In this document: positions 27,840 through 35,337 of the stretch, piece after piece
How positions within the stretch are numbered: position 1 is the stretch's first letter
Layout: each line of letters begins with the position of its first letter
NCBI RefSeq assembly: GCF_000012825.1
Contig: NC_009614.1
Coordinates: 2,356,001 to 2,420,000, forward strand
Direction: 5' to 3'
From: Phocaeicola vulgatus ATCC 8482
Lineage (GTDB): Bacteria > Bacteroidota > Bacteroidia > Bacteroidales > Bacteroidaceae
Length of the DNA stretch: 64,000 nucleotides
The notes under the pieces: model-generated
Told to the model about the DNA's origin: nothing
Seen by the model: the letters and a program-made list of their open reading frames with translations, nothing else
Database searches by the model: none
Program-made: the position numbers and the translations under genes

Positions 27840-28529
27840 ATGTATAGAAGTATATTTATTGATTTGGATGATACGGTATGGGCTTTTACTGAAAACGCTC
27901 GTGATACATTCCAAGACATGTATGATAAATATCATTTTGATCGTTATTTTCGTTCTTTTTCGCATTTTTATACTTTGTATAGCGGGAAGAATGAGGAGTT
28001 GTGGAATGAATATGGTGCTGGTAGGATTACAAAAGATGAGTTGAATGAGCAAAGATTTGCCTATCCGTTGTTGCAGGTAGGCGTTGCAGATAAAGCGTTG
28101 GTGAAAGCCTATTCGGATAATTTTTTTGATGATATAGTTTACAAGAAGAAACTGATGCCTCATGCAAGAGAGGCTTTGGAATATTTGGCATCCGCTTATA
28201 ATCTGTATATTTTGTCCAATGGATTTAGGGAATTGCAAGAGCAGAAGATGCGTTCTGCCGGTGTGGAAGGATATTTTAAGAAAATAGTTTTGTCAGAGGA
28301 TATAGGAGTACATAAACCGTTTCCGGAGATTTTTTATTTTGCCATGTCGGCTACGCAGTCCGAGCTGCATACTTCTTTAATGATTGGAGATAATTGGAAG
28401 AATGACGTTGAAGGTGCGAAAAACGTAGGGATGGGAAATGTTTATTATAATATAAAAGGTGAGAAGAGCTTGCCTTTTAAACCTGGTTTTGATATGAGGG
28501 ATTGGCGGGAAATCGCTTCTTTCTTATAA
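27840..28529 (+). CDS. YjjG-family HAD nucleotidase
   Basis: The 229-residue haloacid-dehalogenase-fold phosphatase has motif I DLDDT (residues 8-12), motif II SNG (in ILSNGFRELQ), a motif III lysine near KPFPEIF and motif IV GDNWKNDVEGA. It fits the YjjG noncanonical pyrimidine nucleotidase subfamily, which cleans the nucleotide pool of damaged dUMP/dTMP analogues. Exact substrates are inferred. It is the last housekeeping gene before the SusC/D region. Confidence 0.88.
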   Translation: MYRSIFIDLDDTVWAFTENARDTFQDMYDKYHFDRYFRSFSHFYTLYSGKNEELWNEYGAGRITKDELNEQRFAYPLLQVGVADKALVKAYSDNFFDDIVYKKKLMPHAREALEYLASAYNLYILSNGFRELQEQKMRSAGVEGYFKKIVLSEDIGVHKPFPEIFYFAMSATQSELHTSLMIGDNWKNDVEGAKNVGMGNVYYNIKGEKSLPFKPGFDMRDWREIASFL

Positions 28530-28609
28530 AATTGAATGGAAGATGTTGATGGATAAGTCTGTTGGCACAAACAATGTATTTGCATAAGGAATGCCCGATA
28601 TTTGTTTTA

Positions 28610-28641
28610 AAGGGATGCTCCTGTGTATGGGGGCATCCCTT
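28610..28641. terminator. Terminator at the left border of the SusC/D region
   Basis: AAGGGATGC (28610-28618) pairs perfectly with 28633-28641. It lies between the plus-strand nucleotidase and the minus-strand susD and could stop both transcripts. Confidence 0.7.
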
Positions 28642-28679
28642 GAAAAGCATTTTTTTTTCAAAATAAAAAATGTGATTAT

Positions 28680-30155
28680 TTATTTTGGAAGAGTATTTGT
28701 CCAATTGTTCTGAGTTACTCCGAATCCAGCGTTGATTTCTGCACTAGGAATAGGAAATACTAAATTTGATATTTCGTAATTAGTATAAGTAAATTTGATG
28801 GCTGGAGCACTGTTGGCATATACACTGACTCTTTCATTCCAGCGACGCAAATCATATAGACGCATACCTTCTTGGAATAACTCACGAGCACGTTCGTCTT
28901 TTATAAAACTCATAAGATTTTCTTTTTCGCTCGGTAAATCGTTTGTTGATTTTATATCTAAATTACGCTTGGCTACTACTAATAAAGCTTCTTTGGCTTC
29001 ATTCAATTTGTTTAATTGTACATTTGCTTCAGCCTTAATTAAATACATTTCCGGAGCATTTACAATATAATTAGTTCCACGAGCAGGGTTACCTGACGAA
29101 AAGTGAGCAATTTTACCACCTGTGTAAACAGGTTCAGATTCTGTAGAAGTTTTATCTCTTCCATCAATAAGAATTTTACGGCAATCGTTAGTTGCATACA
29201 TTGAAATTAGTTTAGGACTAGGACTAAAGTTGTATGTAGACCACAAAGTTCCATATGAATTAGCTGACCAGTTTGTTGTATTAGTAATAGCTAAAGCAAA
29301 CATACTTTCGGAATTTGATATTTCACTATTATAAAGAGCTTTGTATGCATTAGCATCGTTGGTTAAAGTAGTAATACCCGCTATTTTTAGTGCTTGTTCT
29401 GCATAGTTTCTTGCTTCATCCCAATTTTCTAAATATAGGTAGGTACGGGCCAATAAACCATTAGTAGCAGCTTTTCCTAAATATTGGAGTTCTCCTCTGT
29501 CTTTACCAGCTGCTTCAAAATGGGATAATGCATTTTTTAGGTCATTGATGATGGCTTCATAGCTTTCGCCAACAGTAGAACGGCTGATTTTAGTCAATGC
29601 TTCTTTGGGTTGGTCAATTATGACGATTCCTAGTTCGGAAGAAAAATCTTGTCCATTCACTTTTATTTGGTGCCCATAAATATTAGTAAGCAATAATTGT
29701 GCGTAACCTCTTAGAGCATAAGCTTCAGCCATATACATATTAAGTTCTGTTTTTTCATCATCGCTTGCATTGTTATATAGTGCTTGAGAAGCTTGAATTA
29801 CACGTGCTGCATTATCAGCTGTTTTATAACCATACTCCCAAATACTTTTTAAATAAGTATCTGTATCTGTAAAAGTATAGGTATAAATACCATCAAAATG
29901 TCCGGTTTTAGTATTCCAATAAGTAATATCTGTAGGAATATCACCAATAGCTAAAGCATAGTTACCAGCAAATGCATAATAAAATAATTGATAATAAGTT
30001 CCATTTAATGCTGTACTAACGTTAGTTACAGTGTTGAGCCCTCCTTCTAGGTCCACTCCTTTATAGTTGTCAGTTTCAAGAAAACTGTCACCACATGAGG
30101 AAAGTCCTGTTGCAAATGTAAAAATGGCAATTGCATTTAAAATATATTTTTTCAT
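28680..30155 (-). CDS. SusD-like surface glycan-binding lipoprotein, expressed pair (cassette 1)
   Basis: The 491-residue RagB/SusD protein has a lipobox at C21 (LSSC), TPR-type helices (for example EAYALRGYAQLLL) and the C-terminal SusD signature ending with the IPSAEI segment. SusD forms the lid over its cognate SusC barrel and binds the incoming ligand on the cell surface. It is 28 bp downstream of the complete susC, so it follows from that promoter. A terminator lies at 28610-28641. Ligand not predictable. Confidence 0.93.
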   Translation of the reverse strand: MKKYILNAIAIFTFATGLSSCGDSFLETDNYKGVDLEGGLNTVTNVSTALNGTYYQLFYYAFAGNYALAIGDIPTDITYWNTKTGHFDGIYTYTFTDTDTYLKSIWEYGYKTADNAARVIQASQALYNNASDDEKTELNMYMAEAYALRGYAQLLLTNIYGHQIKVNGQDFSSELGIVIIDQPKEALTKISRSTVGESYEAIINDLKNALSHFEAAGKDRGELQYLGKAATNGLLARTYLYLENWDEARNYAEQALKIAGITTLTNDANAYKALYNSEISNSESMFALAITNTTNWSANSYGTLWSTYNFSPSPKLISMYATNDCRKILIDGRDKTSTESEPVYTGGKIAHFSSGNPARGTNYIVNAPEMYLIKAEANVQLNKLNEAKEALLVVAKRNLDIKSTNDLPSEKENLMSFIKDERARELFQEGMRLYDLRRWNERVSVYANSAPAIKFTYTNYEISNLVFPIPSAEINAGFGVTQNNWTNTLPK

Positions 30156-30183
30156 ATCTTTCCTTTATTAAATTTTACCTTAT

Positions 30184-33100
30184 TTAAAAACTTAATTGAA
30201 TACCTCCGATGAATGTACGGGTTGCTGGATATTGCCACGCAATTACACCATTGGAATAGGTTTCAGGATTATATCCAACAAAATCATTGGATGTAAATGT
30301 ATATAAATTATCAATGGATATATAAGCTCGTAATTTTTGAATGAATATTTTCTTTGTTAGATTTACGGGCACAGTGTAACCTAAGGTCATGTTACTGATA
30401 CGTAAGAAATTACTGCTATATAAGAATCTAGAAGAAGTTTGAGTTGCTTTATTGGGATCTCCATAAATATATTGTGGATATTTGGCATCTTTATTTTCTT
30501 CTGTCCATGAATTTAATGCAACGTCTTTCAACGGAGTACGATTGGCCATACCAAATCCGGTGAATGAAGCTCCGGAATCGAAAACTTTTCCTCCTAATCT
30601 ATAGGTAAAGTTCATGTTAAAGTCAAATCCTTTCCAGCTTAAATTTGTACCGAATCCACCTAAAACTTTGGGGTCAGCATCGCCTACATAACGTTTGGCT
30701 GCTGCATTATAGTCGGAGGTCGTTTCGTTGCCTTCTTCATTCAGATACCATAATGGTTTACCATTTTCGCGGTCAACGCCTGCATATTCTTTCATATAGA
30801 ATTGGCGATAGGGGCGTCCTTCTTCAATAATTTGATAAGTATATTCTATGGGTTCATCTGTAGATAGTTTGATGATCTTATTTTTGTTCCATGTCATATT
30901 TGCATAAATATTCCATGTAAGATTATTGTTGTTGATAACAGATGCATTGATAGATGCTTCAATACCACGGTTGCGGATTGCACCAATATTTTGGTATACT
31001 GTAGACATACCTGTAGTCATGGACAATGGTACTTCAAACAATGCGTCACTCGTCTCTTCATTATAATAATCGAAAGTAAGATGGATACGATTAATTAAAG
31101 ATAAATCAAAACCTATATCAAATTTTTTTGAAGTTTCCCATGTCAAATCTGAATTAGAGATGCTAGTGGGAGTCATACCAGGCTTTTCGTTATAATTGTA
31201 TCCGGAAGAATAGAAACCACGTGCTGCATACCAATCGATATCTTGATTACCTACGGTTCCGTAAGAGGCCCGAAGAGTGGCATTGGTAATAATAGAATTA
31301 TCTTTAAGAAATTCTTCTCCACTTACACGCCATTTTCCACCAACAGACCAAAAGTTACCCCAACGATGATTTGAACCGAAAACAGAGGAACCGTCACGGC
31401 GGAATGAACCAGATACATAATATTTATCCTCGTAAGAGTAGTGTGCATCCATAAAATATGATGCCAATCGAGCTTCTTTCTTATAATATTCCGATCCTTG
31501 AGGAGTTCCAGCAGTAGAAAGGTCGGTTTTTCCATCAGCTGCAAATGGGAAATCAGAGCCTGAATAATATTCATAGAAATAATTCTTTCGTTGCATCTCT
31601 TGACCTAATAACAAGTTAATATTGTGTTTGTCAAAAGTATAGTTCCAACCTAATACATTGTTCCACGTAATTGTTGTATAACGAGAATTGTACTGTTGAC
31701 CTAATCCATTATAATCAACAGCTTGTGGATTATATAATGCACTCCAATATTGATATTGACGTAAATCAGCAATATTTACACCTAAGGTAGTTTTTGCATA
31801 AATACCTTTTCCGAGATCAATCTGCAAATATGGGTTGAAGTTCAATGTTTGATTATTGTTTTCATTGATTTCACCAGCTTTTTCATCATATAAAGCTAGA
31901 GGATTATAATTACTGATATTGGCATAACTTCCATCTTCATTATAGAAAGGCATCATAGGATTCATAGAACTTATAGCTGCTACAGTAGCGCTGGACATAG
32001 AGCCACTTGTAGCTTGTGAAAAGCCGTTTTGGGTAGAATTACTGTATGAAGCGTTGACACCGATAGTAAAGCAACTGAACTTAGAGTCTAGGTTCAAACG
32101 TCCTGAATAACGTTTCATGTCAGAACCAATAATCAATCCTTCAGTATCTAAATAACCTAAACTAACATAATAACCAGTAGAACCAGAACGTCCTTGGAGG
32201 TTTACATTGTAGTCTTGGTAGTATCCTTTACGGGTGATAGCATCCATCCAATCGTAGGATGAAACACCATCCCAACCATAACCTTGATATACTTTTTTCA
32301 AATAATCATAGCTCTCATCATAGGTGTTACCATAAGCAACAGAACGTCCGTGAGCAAATAGATTCATAGATTCTTGAGCATTGGCGTAATCCATATTATG
32401 ATTTCCCATTGAAACAAATCCTTGTTTAATGTCTAAGTTGATGCTCATTTTTCCCTCTTTTCCTTTTTTAGTAGTGATTACAATAACGCCATTAGCTGCG
32501 CGTGAACCATAAATGGCTGTAGCCGCAGCATCTTTTAGAACTGTAACACTTTCAATATCAGAAGGGTTGATTGCGGCCATCGGATCAAAATTATTATTTG
32601 TAGTCGTACTCATACCATCTGTTTCAGAGTTGACAGGCATTCCATCTATTACATATAATGGCTGAGTGCCTGAATTCAAAGAACCACGTCCACGAACATA
32701 AATCTCGCTCCAAACACCAGGCATACTGGTAGAGTTGCTCATTTGTACGCCTGGTACAGCTCCTTCTAGTGCTTTCACAAAATTAGCATCAGATTTTTTG
32801 GCTATAACATCTTCACCAATAATAGCAGCAGCACCAGTAAATGAAGCTTTGCGTTGAACTCCATATCCTGTTACTACCACTTCTTCAAGCACTTCGGCAT
32901 CCGACTTCAAAGTGATATTAACAGTCTGTTTTATAGCTACTTCTTGTGTAGCCATTCCGATAAAGGAAACTACCAAAGTCTTTGCGGAACTTGGAACATT
33001 TGATAATGTAAATTTACCATCCATGTCAGTAACTGTACCTACAGTAGTACCTTTTACTAAAATAGAGGCGCCAACTACGGGTAATCCGTCCTCCTCCGAA

Positions 33101-33192
33101 ATAACAGTACCTGTTACCTTCGTGATCTGAGCGGTTACCAAACCTATACCTACAAAAAGGCAGGTCAATAACAGCATTAATTTTCTTTTCAT
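30184..33192 (-). CDS. Complete SusC-like TonB-dependent receptor, currently expressed form (cassette 1)
   Basis: The 1002-residue outer-membrane protein imports ligands captured by SusD with TonB energy. It has a signal peptide (residues 1-21, ending LVTAQ), a carboxypeptidase-D regulatory-like domain (about 25-105; VTGTVISEEDGLPVVGA), a plug (about 110-235; YVIDGMPVNSET, VLKDAAATAIYGSRAANGV), and a large barrel ending GGIQLSF. The recombination core covers codons 68-81 and cuts the regulatory domain. Everything before it (67 residues, promoter) is constant; everything after is exchangeable. It is the shortest of the six possible receptors. Its promoter is at 33253-33282. Confidence 0.94.
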   Translation of the reverse strand: MKRKLMLLLTCLFVGIGLVTAQITKVTGTVISEEDGLPVVGASILVKGTTVGTVTDMDGKFTLSNVPSSAKTLVVSFIGMATQEVAIKQTVNITLKSDAEVLEEVVVTGYGVQRKASFTGAAAIIGEDVIAKKSDANFVKALEGAVPGVQMSNSTSMPGVWSEIYVRGRGSLNSGTQPLYVIDGMPVNSETDGMSTTTNNNFDPMAAINPSDIESVTVLKDAAATAIYGSRAANGVIVITTKKGKEGKMSINLDIKQGFVSMGNHNMDYANAQESMNLFAHGRSVAYGNTYDESYDYLKKVYQGYGWDGVSSYDWMDAITRKGYYQDYNVNLQGRSGSTGYYVSLGYLDTEGLIIGSDMKRYSGRLNLDSKFSCFTIGVNASYSNSTQNGFSQATSGSMSSATVAAISSMNPMMPFYNEDGSYANISNYNPLALYDEKAGEINENNNQTLNFNPYLQIDLGKGIYAKTTLGVNIADLRQYQYWSALYNPQAVDYNGLGQQYNSRYTTITWNNVLGWNYTFDKHNINLLLGQEMQRKNYFYEYYSGSDFPFAADGKTDLSTAGTPQGSEYYKKEARLASYFMDAHYSYEDKYYVSGSFRRDGSSVFGSNHRWGNFWSVGGKWRVSGEEFLKDNSIITNATLRASYGTVGNQDIDWYAARGFYSSGYNYNEKPGMTPTSISNSDLTWETSKKFDIGFDLSLINRIHLTFDYYNEETSDALFEVPLSMTTGMSTVYQNIGAIRNRGIEASINASVINNNNLTWNIYANMTWNKNKIIKLSTDEPIEYTYQIIEEGRPYRQFYMKEYAGVDRENGKPLWYLNEEGNETTSDYNAAAKRYVGDADPKVLGGFGTNLSWKGFDFNMNFTYRLGGKVFDSGASFTGFGMANRTPLKDVALNSWTEENKDAKYPQYIYGDPNKATQTSSRFLYSSNFLRISNMTLGYTVPVNLTKKIFIQKLRAYISIDNLYTFTSNDFVGYNPETYSNGVIAWQYPATRTFIGGIQLSF
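32950..32991 (-). promoter_or_regulatory. Recombination core 1 (expressed copy)
   Basis: On the minus strand the 42-bp core begins AGTTCCGCAAAGACTTTGG and ends CCTTTATCGGAATGGCT. It contains the palindrome CAAAGACTTTG (core positions 8-18) and outer TTCCG...CGGAA arms. It encodes SSAKTLVVSFIGMA inside the complete susC and is inverted relative to the five silent copies. Confidence 0.9.
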
Positions 33193-33252
33193 AAAATTCT
33201 CTCTTAAAGTTTAACTTTACATTAATATAAATTCATTCACTCTAACAAATGA

Positions 33253-33282
33253 CAAAGGTATGAATAAAATTGTAATATCAAA
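33253..33282 (-). promoter_or_regulatory. Promoter of the expressed susC-susD pair
   Basis: On the minus strand -33 TTTG (33279-33282) is separated by 18 bp from -7 TACCTTTG (33253-33260), a full match to the Bacteroides consensus. The leader to the ATG at 33192 would be about 50 bases. It is the only complete promoter seen upstream of any susC here. Confidence 0.78.
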
Positions 33283-33559
33283 CAAATTATTGTAAAAAAC
33301 ATACTAAACTGCTATATTTTTATGCTTTTAGGCATTTAAAACTCACAAAAGACGAAAATAAACCTCATATTTATTCTTTTTTTTAAGTCATTAAAAAGAG
33401 AAACTTTCAATTTATAAGTGATCAGGTAAACATACATTAACCTATAAATGTTAACGAATCGTCTAATAAATATAAAGATGAGAACAAAATAGTAGGATAA
33501 TGCTTTTCTACTTTTCTTTATTGCGTCTTATTATAGAATTTCAATTAAAGAATTAAATT
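33283..33559. other. Divergent intergenic region between susC promoter and recombinase
   Basis: This A+T-rich stretch holds no ORF. At 33504-33522 it carries a single half of the GTAGAA motif (minus strand AAAAGTAGAAAAG). The paired motif occurs upstream of each silent core. The recombinase promoter must lie here, but only a near-match (TACTTTTC, 33510-33517) is visible, and it coincides with this motif. Confidence 0.45.
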
Positions 33560-34720
33560 ATGAGGAAAATCAGTTATCGTTTCGTTTACAATCGAAAAAA
33601 AAGTTTAAATGACAGAGGGACCGCTTTGGTCCAAGTTGAAGCCTACTTGAATAAAAAGAAAGTGTATTTTTCCACACATGTTTATTTACGGCCAGAACAA
33701 TGGGATGTAAAAAGGAAAATCATCAAAGATCATCCTAACCAAGATGCGCTGAATGGCATGCTTAATGAATTTATTATTGAATTAGAGAAAAAAGAATTAA
33801 GTTTGTGGAGGCAAGGAAAGACAATAACCTTAAGCCTCATAAAAGAAGAGTTCAAATCGAATACAGATGCTTCATTCTTAGGGTTTGCGCGTAAAGAAAT
33901 AATGTCTTCTCAGCTAAAAGATAGCACTAAGCGCAACCATTTAACAACAATATCCCTTTTACAATCGTTCAAACCGACAATTGAGTTTGAAGACTTAACC
34001 TATAATTTCGTTACGGATTTTGAAAAAAATCTTTATGAATCTGGATATCAAACAAATACAGTAGCCAAGCATATGAAGCATTTGAAATCTTTTGTTAATG
34101 CTGCAATTAATAAAGGATACATTGATCCCAATAACTATGCCTTCAGAAGATATAAAATTAAAATGAAGGAAGGAAAACATGTTTTTTTATTACCGGAAGA
34201 AATGAAAAAATTGGAAGAAGTGTCTTTGACAGGAAGAAATAGTTGTCTGGAACATACTCTTGATGCATTTTTATTTTGCTGCTATACGGGATTGCGGTAT
34301 TCTGATTTTGTGAATTTGAATGAGAAAAATATCGTAAAAATGGATGGAAAATTATGGCTAATCTTTGACTCTGTCAAAACAGGTACAGAAGTGAAATTGC
34401 CTTTAAACTTGCTGTTTGAAGGTAAGGCTTTAACTTTATTACAAAAATACCAGGGAAAATGGAGTTCGTTTTTTTCAATTAAAAATAACTCAAGTGTAAA
34501 TAAAGAGCTGATACGAATTGGCAAATTAGCAAAAATAAGCAAACACTTTTCATTCCATTCTGCAAGGCATACTAATGCTACTTTATTGATATATAAAGGT
34601 GCTAATATAACAACCGTGCAAAAATTATTAGGACATAAAAACCTTGCTACAACACAAATTTATGGAGAAGTTATGGGAAGTACAATTATACGAGACTTGA
34701 AAAAATGTCAAAAAAGATAA
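33560..34720 (+). CDS. Tyrosine recombinase, likely invertase of the SusC/D shufflon
   Basis: The 386-residue integrase-family protein has an N-terminal arm-type DNA-binding domain (about 1-95; VYLRPEQWDV), a SAM-like core-binding domain (about 105-190) and a catalytic domain. The residues are all present: R246 in YTGLRYSD, K273 in SVKTGT, H333-x-x-R336 in FHSARH, H359 in LLGHKN and nucleophile Y368 in TTQIYGE. It is thus likely active. Related Bacteroides recombinases (Tsr type) invert promoter or SusC/D segments. It is read divergently from the expressed susC and always lies within the inverted segment, next to the promoter and N-terminal module. Its role in this shufflon is inferred from position and family. 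Confidence 0.93.
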   Translation: MRKISYRFVYNRKKSLNDRGTALVQVEAYLNKKKVYFSTHVYLRPEQWDVKRKIIKDHPNQDALNGMLNEFIIELEKKELSLWRQGKTITLSLIKEEFKSNTDASFLGFARKEIMSSQLKDSTKRNHLTTISLLQSFKPTIEFEDLTYNFVTDFEKNLYESGYQTNTVAKHMKHLKSFVNAAINKGYIDPNNYAFRRYKIKMKEGKHVFLLPEEMKKLEEVSLTGRNSCLEHTLDAFLFCCYTGLRYSDFVNLNEKNIVKMDGKLWLIFDSVKTGTEVKLPLNLLFEGKALTLLQKYQGKWSSFFSIKNNSSVNKELIRIGKLAKISKHFSFHSARHTNATLLIYKGANITTVQKLLGHKNLATTQIYGEVMGSTIIRDLKKCQKR

Positions 34721-35295
34721 TTAACTCTATTGTCTATACATTATCTCTTATAAAGATGAAGAAGAATCATTTTCAAAAGTGAATATAGCCTTATCTTCTT
34801 AATAAAGTTTATCGTTTTGTGAACATGATAATTTTTTGTTGTGATTGCAATACGATAAACTAAAAGAAATAAAATGTGACAATATTTCCATCTCAGCCTA
34901 ACCGGGTAGAAAATAGGTATCAAGGTTATTGAATTTCTGCAAAATTCATATATGTGTATCATATAATATGCGCATATAAAATTCTATATCAGAAAATGAT
35001 AATAATAGTTTGCTAATTTACTTCATGTCCTACTATCTTCTTTTGTAATCTAAAGTGCAAACAATCTTTGGAAGTTTTGAAATATTTAAAAAGTTGAGAA
35101 ATATCAATCTTAGTACTTCAGGTATTTTATGAACAGAGTAACAACGAACAGGAATGCTGCAAGTCAATTCTTTTTTCAGTAGAAGAAAGGTAGAAAATTA
35201 TTATTATCATACTCTTTAAACGGCTTAAATCAAGGAAAACGAATAAGAGATTCAGTAATACATATGCTGGTTATCAATTATTTACATAAATAATT
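34721..35295. other. Intergenic region between recombinase and silent cassette 2
   Basis: No convincing gene in 575 bp; a 73-codon minus-strand frame (34741-34962) lacks protein-like features. It contains the arm-like motif at 35177-35200. The last 18 bp before the core match the sequence before core 5. Confidence 0.55.
35177..35200 (+). promoter_or_regulatory. Arm-like paired GTAGAA motif upstream of core 2
   Basis: CAGTAGAAGAAAGGTAGAAA: two GTAGAA hexamers with an 11-bp period, ending about 96 bp before core 2. Same orientation and spacing class as the motifs before cores 3-5. Confidence 0.5.
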
Positions 35296-35337
35296 AGTTC
35301 CGCAAAGACTTTGGTAGTTTCCTTTATCGGAATGGCT
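35296..35337 (+). promoter_or_regulatory. Recombination core 2
   Basis: All 42 bases are identical to core 1 but in the opposite orientation. It marks the first base of the silent susC coding sequence of cassette 2. Confidence 0.9.
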
